Notes under the pieces: generated by a model
The model's input: the letters and a program-made list of their open reading frames with translations, nothing else
Databases searched by the model: none
Told to the model about the DNA's origin: nothing
In this document: positions 9,322 through 18,559 of the stretch, piece after piece
Layout: each line of letters begins with the position of its first letter
Position numbering within the stretch: the stretch's first letter is position 1
From: Mycobacterium paraffinicum
Lineage (GTDB): Bacteria > Actinomycetota > Actinomycetes > Mycobacteriales > Mycobacteriaceae
DNA: 64,000 bases
Assembly (NCBI RefSeq): GCF_001907675.1
Contig: NZ_MPNT01000003.1
Span: 124,001-188,000, forward strand
Direction of reading: 5' to 3'
Made by a program: the position numbers and the translations under genes

Positions 9322-11952
9322 ATGACCACCACGCAAACCGAACCAAGCTCCGTCGAAGCTCCCGACGCGGCCGAACAGCGCAGACACGAAGTCGACGCGA
9401 TCGTCGACGCGGCGGCCGCGGCGGCCCGGGAGTTCCGGGGCCTTGACCAGCAGCAGGTCGATGCGATTGTCGAGGCGATGGTGCGCGCCGGGGTGCGAGC
9501 CGCGGGGGAACTGGCAAGTGTCGCGATCGAGGAGACGGGCTTCGGCGTCTTCGAGGACAAAGTCGTCAAGAACTACGTGGCCACCGAGTTCCTGCACGAC
9601 TACCTGCGGGGCAAGAAATCGGTCGGGGTCGTCGACGAGGACGTCGAGCACAACATCGCCTATGTGGCCGAGCCGATCGGGGTCGTCCTGGCGATCACCC
9701 CGGTGACCAATCCGACGTCGACCGTGCTGTTCAAGGCGATCGTCGCCGCCAAGACCCGCAACGCCATACTTTTCCGGCCGTCACCGTATGCGGTGCGCTG
9801 CTGCGAGCGCAGCGTGGAGATCCTCCGCGCTGCAGCCGAAGCGGCCGGGATGCCACCGGGGGCGCTGCAAGTCATCCCCGACGCCGCACACGAGGTGACC
9901 CACTACCTGTTCAAACACCCGAGGGTCGACTTCATCTGGGTGACCGGTGGACCGAAGATCGTCGCGCTGGCGAATTCGGCCGGAAAGCCCGGGCTGAGCG
10001 TCGGTCCCGGCAACGCGCCCATCTACATTCACAAGACGGCGGACATCAAAGGCGCCGTCGTCGACATCCTGATCTCGAAAACCTTCGACTCTTCGGTCAT
10101 TTGCCCGGCCGAGCAAACCTGCGTCATCGACGACGAGGTGTACGACGAGATGATGGCCGAGTTCGAGCGGATGGGCGCCCAGTTGCTCACCCCGGACCAG
10201 TCAAAAGCTTTGGCAGACTTTGCGTTTGGCTGCGGGGACAAGATCTCGCTGGACGCGGTCGGACAGAAGGCGTCCGAGCTGGCCGCCCGCGCGGGCTTCA
10301 GCGTGTCACCGACCGTGAAGGTGCTGCTGGCACAACTGCCCGCCGACCTGGACGAACTCGCTGCGCATCCCCTGTTGGCCGAGAAGCTGATGCCGGTGCT
10401 CGGGGTGGTGCGGGCGAGCAGCGTCCGGCACGCGATCGATGTCGCCGTCCTGGTCACCGAGCACGGCGGCCTGGGGCACACCTCGGCCATCTACGCCAAC
10501 GACGAGGAGGTCATCGACGCATACGGCCTCGCGGTCCGCACCGGCCGCATTCTGGTCAACGCCCCGACTGCCGTCGGCGCCCTCGGCGGGGTCTACAACA
10601 ACCTGACCCCCACCTTCTCGTTGGGCTGCGGCACGTGGGGCGGATCCAGCACGACGGAGAACGTCAACTACCGGCAGCTGCTGAACATCAAGACGGTCTC
10701 GCGTCGCCGCACCCCGCCGCAGTGGTTCCGCGTCCCGTCCAACACCTACTTCAACGAAGGCGCCCTGGACAACTTGCGCGAACTCGACGGCGAAACGGTC
10801 GTCATCATCACCGATGCCCTCACGGAGGAACGCGGCGTCGTCGACCAGCTGCGCGGCAAGTTGCGCGCCGAGCACGTGCAGGTCTTCAGCGACGTGACGC
10901 CGGAGCCCGACGAGACGACCATCCGCCGCGGTGTCGCGCTGCTGCAGCGGGCCCAACCCGATCTGCTGATCGCCGTGGGCGGCGGTTCGGTGCTCGACGC
11001 CGGCAAGGCGATCCGGCTGTTCTACGAGCACCCGGAGAAGAGCCTCGAGGAGTTGACGATGCCGTTCCTCGATCCCCGTAAGCGCGTGGCCGACTATCCG
11101 GTCGACCGGCATCGGGTCCAATTGGTCGCGGTTCCAACCACATCGGGTACCGGTTCGGAGGTCTCGCCGGCTGCGGTGCTGACGGTGGGTGGCAAGAAGG
11201 AGACGCTCGTCGATTACAGCCTGGTGCCCGACCTCGCGATCGTCGACCCGGTCCTGACCTCGTCGATGCCGCAGAAGCTGACCGCCGACACGGGCATCGA
11301 CGCGCTGACCCACGCCCTGGAGGCCGCGGTCTCGATCTTCGCCTCGCCCTATACGGACGCGTTGTGCGCCCAGGCGGCTCGACTGATCTTCGACGCGTTG
11401 CCCAGGGCATACGACGACCCCGACGACCTGTCCGCGCGGACCGACATGTCCAATGCGGCAACCCTTGCCGGGCTTGCCTTTTCGAACGCGTTCGTCGGGA
11501 CCAATCATGCGCTCGCCCACGCCGTCGGCGCGAGATTCGGGATCTCGCACGGCCGGGCGAACGGGATCTTCCTGCCGCACGTCCTGCGCTACAACGCGAG
11601 CCTGCCAAGCAAGTTCATGCCCGCGCCGGGATATTCCGCCTACGTGGCGCCGGACAAATACGCACAGCTCGGCCAGCTGATATTCGGCGGCCATGAGCCC
11701 GACGAATCCCGCGCCCGGCTATTCCATGGGGTCGACGAGCTGCTGAACCGACTCAACATCCCGCGATCACTGCGGGAGTACGGCGTCGACGAGGAGCAAT
11801 ACCTGGCCGCGCTGCCCGCGCTGGCGATGACGGCGTTCGAGGACCTCAGCAACCGCACGAACCCGCGGATGCCGTTGGTCAGCGAGATCACGGCACTGCT
11901 TCGGCTCGGCTTCTACGGCACTACCGAAGGCGGCGCTCAGCCACGCAGCTGA
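9322..11952 (+). CDS. adhE: Bifunctional acetaldehyde-CoA/alcohol dehydrogenase AdhE
   Basis: Converts acetyl-CoA to acetaldehyde and then ethanol (reversibly) with NADH. It has 876 residues, near the 891 of E. coli AdhE. The N-terminal aldehyde dehydrogenase half holds the nucleophile Cys261 in SSVICPAEQTC. The C-terminal iron-dependent alcohol dehydrogenase half holds the NAD loop GGGSVLDAGKAI, PTTSGTGSEVS, and metal ligands in DTGIDALTHALEA, GTNHALAHAVG and HGRANGIFLPH. The start is set at the ATG at 9322, where family similarity begins; an upstream in-frame GTG at 9178 adds 48 residues of unrelated sequence. AdhE is typical of fermentative bacteria and unexpected in an aerobic actinomycete. 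Gene debris lies immediately upstream, and the stop overlaps the converging F420 gene by 16 bp. Confidence 0.93.
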   Translation: MTTTQTEPSSVEAPDAAEQRRHEVDAIVDAAAAAAREFRGLDQQQVDAIVEAMVRAGVRAAGELASVAIEETGFGVFEDKVVKNYVATEFLHDYLRGKKSVGVVDEDVEHNIAYVAEPIGVVLAITPVTNPTSTVLFKAIVAAKTRNAILFRPSPYAVRCCERSVEILRAAAEAAGMPPGALQVIPDAAHEVTHYLFKHPRVDFIWVTGGPKIVALANSAGKPGLSVGPGNAPIYIHKTADIKGAVVDILISKTFDSSVICPAEQTCVIDDEVYDEMMAEFERMGAQLLTPDQSKALADFAFGCGDKISLDAVGQKASELAARAGFSVSPTVKVLLAQLPADLDELAAHPLLAEKLMPVLGVVRASSVRHAIDVAVLVTEHGGLGHTSAIYANDEEVIDAYGLAVRTGRILVNAPTAVGALGGVYNNLTPTFSLGCGTWGGSSTTENVNYRQLLNIKTVSRRRTPPQWFRVPSNTYFNEGALDNLRELDGETVVIITDALTEERGVVDQLRGKLRAEHVQVFSDVTPEPDETTIRRGVALLQRAQPDLLIAVGGGSVLDAGKAIRLFYEHPEKSLEELTMPFLDPRKRVADYPVDRHRVQLVAVPTTSGTGSEVSPAAVLTVGGKKETLVDYSLVPDLAIVDPVLTSSMPQKLTADTGIDALTHALEAAVSIFASPYTDALCAQAARLIFDALPRAYDDPDDLSARTDMSNAATLAGLAFSNAFVGTNHALAHAVGARFGISHGRANGIFLPHVLRYNASLPSKFMPAPGYSAYVAPDKYAQLGQLIFGGHEPDESRARLFHGVDELLNRLNIPRSLREYGVDEEQYLAALPALAMTAFEDLSNRTNPRMPLVSEITALLRLGFYGTTEGGAQPRS

Positions 11953-12893
11953 GGCAGCACATCGCGCTCGTACGCGGCGAAGAACCCGTCCATGTCGGGG
12001 CCGATCTGTTGGACGTACACCTCGTCGATGTCGGCGTCGACGTACTCGCGGACCTTCGCGACATGGGTGTCGGGGTCCGGGCCGCACGTGACGACCTCGG
12101 CGACTTGGTCCGGTGTCACCAGTGACATCAGGGCGGCGAAATCCTTGGGCCGCGGCAAGGTTTGCGCCGATTGCCCGGGCAGCGCGTCGTTGCCCCATAA
12201 CCGGTGCGCCACCTTCAGCGCCGTGTCGGCGTCTTTGTCCCAGCTGACCTTGGTGCCGCCCTGCACGGGCTTGTTGCCGCCGCCGGACTCGCGGAATGTC
12301 TTGACGAGGTCGGCCTCCGGCATCACCAGGACGTAGCCGTCGCCGATGCGCCCGGCCAGCTCGGCGCCCTGCGGCCCGAAGCCGGACACGTAGATGGGCA
12401 CCGGTTGGTCCCGCCGGGTGTAGATGCGGGCCTCCTGGACCTCGTAGTGCTTGCCGTGGTGGCTCACCTCGTCCCCGCGGTGCAGCAGACGGATGATGTC
12501 GACCGCCTCCTCCAGCATCTCCTGACGCACACCCACGGACGGCCATGCGTCGCCGAGGATGTGTTCGTTGAGAGCCTCGCCACTGCCCACCCCGAGCACG
12601 AAGCGCCCGTCGAGTTGCACGGCCGCGGTTGCCGACGCCTGCGCGATGATCGCCGGGTGCGTCCGGATGGTCGGGCAGGTGACGGCGGTGCTGACTGGCA
12701 GCGACGTCACCTCTGACAGAGCGCCGATCACACCCCACACGAACGGGCTCTGGCCTTGTTCGTCGTTCCAGGGATGGAAGTGGTCCGAGATCCACAGCGC
12801 CTCGAACCCGGCCGCCTCCGCCCGCTTGGCCTGGTCGATGAGTTCCTTAGGGCCGTACTGCTCGCAGGACAGGAAGTATCCGATCTTGGTCAT
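11937..12893 (-). CDS. F420-dependent LLM-class oxidoreductase, G6PDH-related subfamily
   Basis: A TIM-barrel enzyme of the luciferase-like monooxygenase superfamily using coenzyme F420. It has 318 residues. The start has IGYFLSCEQYGPKELIDQA, followed by ALWISDHFHPW and VTCPTIRTHPAIIAQASATA, then GRFVLGVGSGEALNEHI. This arrangement resembles the F420-dependent glucose-6-phosphate dehydrogenase (FGD) family, which is about 336 residues. The true substrate is unknown. The 3' end overlaps adhE on the opposite strand. Confidence 0.88.
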   Translation of the reverse strand: MTKIGYFLSCEQYGPKELIDQAKRAEAAGFEALWISDHFHPWNDEQGQSPFVWGVIGALSEVTSLPVSTAVTCPTIRTHPAIIAQASATAAVQLDGRFVLGVGSGEALNEHILGDAWPSVGVRQEMLEEAVDIIRLLHRGDEVSHHGKHYEVQEARIYTRRDQPVPIYVSGFGPQGAELAGRIGDGYVLVMPEADLVKTFRESGGGNKPVQGGTKVSWDKDADTALKVAHRLWGNDALPGQSAQTLPRPKDFAALMSLVTPDQVAEVVTCGPDPDTHVAKVREYVDADIDEVYVQQIGPDMDGFFAAYERDVLPQLRG

Positions 12894-13036
12894 GGCGGCG
12901 GGCTACCCGCTGCGCGGCGCGTTATGCACCGCACTCGCTGTTTATCCGGTCCGCGCGGCACGGGTCCGTTGGCTCATCCGCCGGGCGCCTCGGCGCACCC
13001 GAATCACACTACCGGGCAGGAGGTTACGCAGCGCCG

Positions 13037-13066
13037 AGCGCCGGCCGTTTACGACCGAACGGCGCT
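13037..13066 (-). terminator. Possible hairpin terminator after the PknH-domain lipoprotein gene
   Basis: Inverted arms AGCGCCG (13037-13043) and CGGCGCT (13060-13066) enclose a 16-base loop, 60 bp beyond the stop of the minus-strand lipoprotein gene. There is no U-run, so this is a weak structural call. Confidence 0.3.
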
Positions 13067-13125
13067 TCTGACCAAAACCGCTTTGCAGCAGACACTTTCG
13101 TCACCAAATCCGAACGAACCGGAGT

Positions 13126-13818
13126 TCAGGCGATCTTCTTTGCGATCCGTTTGGCGATCTGGGCTCCCCGATCGCCGACGTGGTCGGCACATGCGCTCAC
13201 GTCGACGACGACGTTGTTGGCCGTGGTCAACGCCCGCTGGCACGCCCAGCCGTCCGCACCCTCCTCTTGAAACCGAGTTACCGTCAGCACGCCGTCGTCG
13301 ACGGCGGCCTTGTTCAGCATCCAGTAGTGGGGGTGGGGGTCGCCCGGGTCGTGGAGATCGACACGGCGGTTATCGCAGTTGGCCCAGCCGGTCACCTGGC
13401 CGGCATAGAAGTTATGGGCGGTCATTGCCTCGGGAAACGTCACCACCGCCTGGTAGGCGATGTGATCCGCACGATCGCGGTGGTCCTTGAGTTCCTGCAC
13501 GCGCACCGCGGTCCAGCCGCTGCCTTCGTAGGAGTATTCCTGCGCTTCGGCCCATACCAGGCATCCATCCTCGAGGGGACGATTGGTGTACATGGTGTCG
13601 CCGGAAGCCACGACCTCCATGTGGGCGTCCATGATGTCGCCGACATCCCCGCTGTCGAGCAGCAATCCGGACAGCGCCGCGGGCGGCAGCGGTTGCGGGG
13701 CATGGCCCAGCGTCGGAGCCGCAACCACCCGCCCGTCGGTGGTCATGGTGCATCCCGTTGTCAGCGCGGTCAATACCACGAGCGCCAACGCGTGCCGCTT
13801 CCCCGCCGCATCCCTCAT
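13126..13818 (-). CDS. Exported PknH sensor-domain protein, probable lipoprotein
   Basis: A 230-residue protein with an N-terminal signal (MRDAAGKRHALALVVLTAL) ending at TTGC, a marginal lipobox with Cys23 as the likely lipidated residue. The mature part has the hallmarks of the PknH C-terminal sensor-like domain: GLLLDSGDVGDIMDA, then CLVWAEAQEYSYEGSGWTAV, and paired cysteines in WANCDNRR, WACQRAL and SACAD. These domains bind unknown ligands outside the membrane. The start is taken as the ATG at 13818; an in-frame ATG at 13848 would lengthen the signal. No kinase domain is present. Confidence 0.78.
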   Translation of the reverse strand: MRDAAGKRHALALVVLTALTTGCTMTTDGRVVAAPTLGHAPQPLPPAALSGLLLDSGDVGDIMDAHMEVVASGDTMYTNRPLEDGCLVWAEAQEYSYEGSGWTAVRVQELKDHRDRADHIAYQAVVTFPEAMTAHNFYAGQVTGWANCDNRRVDLHDPGDPHPHYWMLNKAAVDDGVLTVTRFQEEGADGWACQRALTTANNVVVDVSACADHVGDRGAQIAKRIAKKIA

Positions 13819-14052
13819 CGGTTCATTTCCCCGCCCCCACCGCTGCATCGTCACCAAGCCTAGGTTGCTGATTCGGCGCGCCGCGACCGCGGCCGGAAAC
13901 AACACATCGGGCGAAAATCGTTTCGCCCCGGAGTGCCGTGCCGCCCGAGCGCGAGAATCCCTTCGCCAATTTGGAGAAGGTAGTTCTCCACAGCCGAGAG
14001 ACGATTTACGATACCGGTGATCTGTGAGCTCCCCGAATGATCGGAGTCCGTC

Positions 14053-15273
14053 ATCGACGCCTGGATTCTCGATGCGGTGCGCACGCCCCGCGGCCGGGGC
14101 CGCCCCGACGGCGGCCTGCACGGCGTCCACCCGCAGGCCCTGTTCGCGCGTTGCCTCACCGCGCTCGCCGAGCGCACCGGCTTCGAGCCGGCCGACGTCG
14201 ACGACGTGATCGCGGGCAACGGCATCCTCGGTGGCGACCACGGCGACGACATCGCGCGGCTTGCGGTTCTCCTCGCCGGTTGGCCCGAGACAGTGCCGGG
14301 GATGACGCTGAACCGATTCTGCGGATCGGGCCAACAAGCCATCACCGTCGCAGCATCGTCCATCGCCGCCGGCAACGAGGATCTGGTGATCGCCGGCGGA
14401 GTCGAATCGATGTCGCGGTGGGGCGTCACCGTGGGAGCCCCGACGATCGACGGCCAGAATCCCGCCTTCCGAGCGCGGTATCCTACCGTGCCACAGGGCA
14501 TTTCGGCCGACCTGATCGCGACCCTGGAGGGGTTCACCCGCGAGACCGTCGACGCCTACGCCGCCCAGAGCCAGGAGCGCGCCGCCGTGGCGATCGACGA
14601 GGGCAGGTTCGCGCGTTCGCTCGTCGACGTGGCCGCGCCGAACGGGCCGGTCGAGCGCGACGAACACCCCCGCCCCGGCACGACGACCGAGACGTTGGCG
14701 CGGCTCAAGCCCGCCTTCGCCGCGATGGGCGATGCCCGCGCCGACGGCGAGCCGCAGACATTCGACGAAATCTGCGTTGAGCGCTACCCCGGCATCGGCC
14801 ACGTCGATCACGTGCACCACGCGGGCAATTCGTCCGGGGTGGTCGACGGGGCCGCCGCGGTGCTGGTCGCGTCTTCCAACTGGATGCACGCCGCGGGCGT
14901 CACCCCGCGGGCACAGATTCGCGCCGCCGCGGCGATCGGTAGCGAACCGATCATCATGCTCACCGCCCCCGGACCGGCGGCCCAGCGCTGCCTGGAGCGC
15001 GCCGGCATGGCGGTCGAGGACATCGACCTCTGGGAGATCAACGAGGCCTTCGCCGCGGTTCCGCTCAAGACGATGCGCGATCTCGACATCGACCCCGAGG
15101 TGGTCAACGTCAACGGTGGCGCCATTGCGCTGGGCCACCCCATCGGCGCCACCGGGGCGATGCTCCTCGGCACCCTCCTCGACGAACTCGAACGGCGGGA
15201 CCTGACAACGGGTCTGGTGACCATGTGCACCGGCGGCGGAATGGGTACGGCAACCATCATCGAGCGGGTGTGA
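14053..15273 (+). CDS. Acetyl-CoA C-acyltransferase (thiolase), first gene of a beta-oxidation operon
   Basis: A thiolase of the FadA type that cleaves 3-ketoacyl-CoA. Catalytic Cys lies in LNRFCGSGQQA, the His/Asn loop in WEINEAFAAV, the CoA-site GGAIALGHPIGATGA, and the second Cys in MCTGGGMG. The conserved opening IDAWILDAVRTPRG is fully encoded but has no ATG, GTG or TTG in front: the frame is closed by TGA at 14038, and the first canonical start, GTG at 14077, would delete the first beta strand. I place the start at ATC 14053, six bases after GGAG (14043-14046); the alternative is the 398-residue form from 14077. Its stop overlaps the next gene (GTGA). Confidence 0.85.
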   Translation: MDAWILDAVRTPRGRGRPDGGLHGVHPQALFARCLTALAERTGFEPADVDDVIAGNGILGGDHGDDIARLAVLLAGWPETVPGMTLNRFCGSGQQAITVAASSIAAGNEDLVIAGGVESMSRWGVTVGAPTIDGQNPAFRARYPTVPQGISADLIATLEGFTRETVDAYAAQSQERAAVAIDEGRFARSLVDVAAPNGPVERDEHPRPGTTTETLARLKPAFAAMGDARADGEPQTFDEICVERYPGIGHVDHVHHAGNSSGVVDGAAAVLVASSNWMHAAGVTPRAQIRAAAAIGSEPIIMLTAPGPAAQRCLERAGMAVEDIDLWEINEAFAAVPLKTMRDLDIDPEVVNVNGGAIALGHPIGATGAMLLGTLLDELERRDLTTGLVTMCTGGGMGTATIIERV

Positions 15274-16052
15274 CGGTGCCCCAAACCCTGGAGCTGGAGC
15301 GGCCGGGCGATGGGGTCGCAGTGTTGCGCCTGAACCGCCCCAAGCAACTCAACGCCATCAATGAGGCGATGCAAACCGAATTGCGCCAGGCGCTCGCTGA
15401 TTTGACCGCCGATCACGCGGTGCACGCCGTGTTGCTCACAGGCGCCGGCCGCGGTTTCTGCGCCGGGATCGATGTGCGCGATTTCGGTCCTTCGATGCTG
15501 GATGCCACCGCGCCCGCGCTGGACCGGATGCGCTTCCAGGAGCGGATGGCCGCCCTGGCCGAGGCCGTGCGGGCGTTGCCACAACCCGTCATCGCCGCCG
15601 TCAACGGGCCGTGTGTCGGGGCCGGACTCGCGCTGTGCCTGGCGGCCGACGTCCGAATCTGTTCGCAGGTCGCGTCGTTCGCCAACGCGGCCATCTTGCT
15701 TGGTCTTTCCGGCGCCGAGATGGGCATGAGCTACCACCTGCCGCGCATCGTCGGCACCAGCGTGGCCGCCGACTGGATGCTCACCGGGCGCACCGTCTCG
15801 GCCACCGAAGCCGACCGGCGCGGCCTGGTCAGCGAGGTGGTCGAATCTGACCGGTTGGCGGAGCGGGCCGTCGAACTGGCCGCGCTCATCGCGAGTCATT
15901 CCCCGTTGGGCGCGCAACTGACCAAGCGCGCGCTGCAGGTCAACACCGACGCCGCCAGCCTCTCGGCGGCGCTGGAGCTGGAGAACCGCAACCAGGTCAT
16001 CTCGCACGCCACGGGCGAGGCGGCCGAGCGCCGCAAGAAATGGTCCTCGTGA
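15270..16052 (+). CDS. Enoyl-CoA hydratase/isomerase (EchA family)
   Basis: A 260-residue crotonase-fold enzyme that hydrates or isomerises trans-2-enoyl-CoA. Visible motifs are RLNRPKQLNAIN at the start, the oxyanion-hole segments TGAGRGFCAGIDVRDF and NGPCVGAGLALCLAADVRI, and GAEMGMSYHLPRIVG, where Glu is in the expected active-site region. The GTG at 15270 overlaps the thiolase stop as GTGA, indicating coupling; GTG 15276 is an alternative. The end overlaps the racemase gene. Confidence 0.9.
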   Translation: MTVPQTLELERPGDGVAVLRLNRPKQLNAINEAMQTELRQALADLTADHAVHAVLLTGAGRGFCAGIDVRDFGPSMLDATAPALDRMRFQERMAALAEAVRALPQPVIAAVNGPCVGAGLALCLAADVRICSQVASFANAAILLGLSGAEMGMSYHLPRIVGTSVAADWMLTGRTVSATEADRRGLVSEVVESDRLAERAVELAALIASHSPLGAQLTKRALQVNTDAASLSAALELENRNQVISHATGEAAERRKKWSS

Positions 16053-17197
16053 CGGGCCCGCTGCGCGGCGTGCGCATCGTGATGATGGGCGGTTTGGGCC
16101 CCGCCCCGTTCTGCGGAATGTTATTGGGCGATTTGGGCGCCGACGTCATCCGCGTCGACGGCCTGCCCGCTGTGGACGGGGCCCTCCCCATCGACTACAC
16201 GGTGCGCCGCAGCCAGCGGTCGCTGGCCGCCGACGTGAAGGATCCCCGCGGCAGGGAGCTGGTTGATCGTCTCATCGCCGACGCGGACGCCTTCGTCGAC
16301 GTGTACAGGCCCGGGGTGGCCGAACGACTGGGCATCGGCCCGGACGAGCTGTGCGAGCGCAACCCTCGACTGGTCTACGCCCGGATGACCGGCTATGGGC
16401 AGGACGGACCCCTGGCGGGCCACGCCGGTCACGACATCAACTACATCGCGCTGGCGGGCGCCCTCCACGGCATCGGCACCGCCGAATCCCCAGTGCCGCC
16501 GTTGAATCTGGTCGGCGACTACGGCGGCGGCGGGATGCTGTTGGCCGTGGGCCTGCTCAGCGCCATCCTCGAGGCCCGTCAATCCGGCGTGGGTCAGGTG
16601 CTCGATGTCGCCATGGTCGACGGGGTGGCCACGCTACTGACACCGTATTTCGGGATGATGCCCGCCGGCACCTGGCGCGACCGGCGCAGCGACAATCTGC
16701 TCGACGGGGCCGCCCACTTCTACGGCGTGTACGCCGCGGCCGACGGCGGCCACTTCGCCGTCGGCGCAATGGAGCCCAAGTTCTACGCGGAGCTGTGCGA
16801 TCGCCTGGGCGTCGACGTGCCGCACGACGACGACGCGCCGGGCGCGTGGGCCGCCCACCGCGCCACCCTGGCCGCCCGCTTCGCTGAGAAGTCGACCCAG
16901 GAGTGGCAGCGTCTCCTCGACACCCCGGGATGCTGTGCGACACCGGTGCTTTCGCTCACGCAGGCGCCACGACACCCTCATCTTGCCGCGCGGCAAACGT
17001 TCATCGACATCGACGGCGTCACCCAGCCCGCGCCGGCGCCCCGGTTCTCCCGCACCCGGCCGCCCACCCCCACGCCGCCATCGCTACCCGGTGACCACAC
17101 GCGCGCGCTGCTGGTCGAGTTGGGGTTGAACGCACAAGAGATCACCGAGCTTGTCCAAGCGGGCGTGGTGGCACAAAGCAACCGAGAGGGACGATAA
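16049..17197 (+). CDS. mcr: Alpha-methylacyl-CoA racemase (CaiB/BaiF family III)
   Basis: Interconverts 2R- and 2S-methylacyl-CoA so that branched chains can enter beta-oxidation. It has 382 residues. The catalytic set of M. tuberculosis MCR (His126, Asp156, Glu241) is recognisable as GHDINYIALAG (His about 128), LNLVGDYGGGG (Asp about 157) and GAMEPKFYAEL. The start is chosen as GTG 16049, overlapping the hydratase stop as GTGA and giving the family opening GPLRGVRIV; ATG 16040 would add three residues. It is followed directly by the acyl-CoA dehydrogenase (TAA then ATG, no gap). Confidence 0.88.
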   Translation: MTGPLRGVRIVMMGGLGPAPFCGMLLGDLGADVIRVDGLPAVDGALPIDYTVRRSQRSLAADVKDPRGRELVDRLIADADAFVDVYRPGVAERLGIGPDELCERNPRLVYARMTGYGQDGPLAGHAGHDINYIALAGALHGIGTAESPVPPLNLVGDYGGGGMLLAVGLLSAILEARQSGVGQVLDVAMVDGVATLLTPYFGMMPAGTWRDRRSDNLLDGAAHFYGVYAAADGGHFAVGAMEPKFYAELCDRLGVDVPHDDDAPGAWAAHRATLAARFAEKSTQEWQRLLDTPGCCATPVLSLTQAPRHPHLAARQTFIDIDGVTQPAPAPRFSRTRPPTPTPPSLPGDHTRALLVELGLNAQEITELVQAGVVAQSNREGR

Positions 17198-18559
17198 ATG
17201 TCGTGGGACTTCTCCACCGATCCCGAATGGGCGCGGCAACTCACCTGGGTCGAGGAATTCGTGCGCGAGGAGTGCGAACCGATCGACATGATCGTCAAGG
17301 AATCCCATGACCTCAACGACCCGGTGCGCCAGGCGCTGATTCCACCGCTGCAAGACATCGTCAAGGAGCGGGGCCTGTGGGCCACCCACCTCGGGCCGCA
17401 CCTGGGCGGCCCGGGCTACGGTCAGGTCAAGCTCGCGCTGCTCAACGAGATCCTCGGCCGCTCGGAGTGCGCGCCGATCGTGTTCGGCTCCCAGGCTCCC
17501 GACTCCGGCAACAGCGAGATTCTGGCGCACTACGGCACGCCTGAGCTCAAGGCGCGCTATCTCGAGCCGCTGCTCGACAACCGCATCGTGTCCTGCTTCT
17601 CGATGACCGAGCCGCAGGGCGGTGCGGACCCGAAGGTCTTCCGCACGACCGCGGTGCAGGATGGGAATCACTGGATCATCAACGGGGAGAAGTGGTTCTC
17701 GTCGTTCGCTTCGATGGCGTCGTTCCTGATCGTGATGGCCATGACCGATCCCGACGCGCCTCCCTATCAGCGCTATTCGATGTTCGTCGTGCCCGGTGAC
17801 ACGCCCGGGATCAACGTGTTGCGCGACGTCGGCCTCGGTTACCAGCCGATGGGCGGTGGGCGCGAGGGCTACGTCCGGTACGAGAACGTCCGCGTGCCGG
17901 CCGACCACATGCTGGGCCCGCGGGGCGGGGCCTTCGTCGTGGCGCAGACCCGCCTGGGCGGCGGACGGATTCATCACGCGATGCGCACGGTCGGCCTGGT
18001 CCGCCGGATCTTCGACATGCTCTGCGAGCGGGCGGTGTCGCGGTACACGCAAGGCGAGGTGCTGTCCAACAAGCAACTCGTCCAGGAGATGATCGCCGAC
18101 TCCTGGATGGAGATCGAGGCCTTCCGGCTGCTGACCCTGCAAACCGCTTGGAAGATAGACCAATTCGACGACTATAAGGCGGTGCGGGCGGACATCTCGG
18201 CGGTGAAGGCGATGATGCAGAAGGTGCTACACGACGTGTCGTCGCGGGCGCTGCAGCTGCACGGGTCGCTGGGCACCACTCACGAGATGCCGTTCGTGCA
18301 GTATTTGGTGGAGTCGTTCGTGCTGGGACTTGCCGACGGCCCGACCGAGGTGCACAAGGTGACGCTGGCGCGGTTGCTGCTGAAAGATCGCGCCCCCGCA
18401 CCCGACCTGTTCCCGTCCGAACATCTGCTGCGGTTGCGCGCGGCGGCCGAGGCCAAGTTCGCCGACAAGTTGGCCGGCGTCCCGCGCCGCGTGGCGATCG
18501 CTAGCGCGGCGGAGCCGGGCGAAGCGGGTCGCCACCATCGGCCGCGTGGCGATCGCTAG
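17198..18559 (+). CDS. Acyl-CoA dehydrogenase, last gene of the beta-oxidation operon
   Basis: An FAD-dependent acyl-CoA dehydrogenase, 453 residues. It has CFSMTEPQGGADPKVFRTTA (FAD and substrate loop) and NGEKWFSSFASMASF, then GGGREGYVRYENVRVPADHMLG, and the C-terminal helices with LQLHGSLGTTHEMPF. It begins right at the racemase stop, so thiolase, hydratase, racemase and dehydrogenase form one unit that could carry out a full cycle on methyl-branched acyl-CoAs. The final 24 or so residues (RRVAIASAAEPGEAGRHHRP and on) are encoded by the 55-bp tandem repeat and are unlikely to be native family sequence. Confidence 0.9.
   Translation: MSWDFSTDPEWARQLTWVEEFVREECEPIDMIVKESHDLNDPVRQALIPPLQDIVKERGLWATHLGPHLGGPGYGQVKLALLNEILGRSECAPIVFGSQAPDSGNSEILAHYGTPELKARYLEPLLDNRIVSCFSMTEPQGGADPKVFRTTAVQDGNHWIINGEKWFSSFASMASFLIVMAMTDPDAPPYQRYSMFVVPGDTPGINVLRDVGLGYQPMGGGREGYVRYENVRVPADHMLGPRGGAFVVAQTRLGGGRIHHAMRTVGLVRRIFDMLCERAVSRYTQGEVLSNKQLVQEMIADSWMEIEAFRLLTLQTAWKIDQFDDYKAVRADISAVKAMMQKVLHDVSSRALQLHGSLGTTHEMPFVQYLVESFVLGLADGPTEVHKVTLARLLLKDRAPAPDLFPSEHLLRLRAAAEAKFADKLAGVPRRVAIASAAEPGEAGRHHRPRGDR

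Noticed and set aside
13819..15138. Upstream extension of the PknH-domain lipoprotein frame to 670 residues
   Set aside because: The extension is antisense to the thiolase; the signal peptide begins at 13818.
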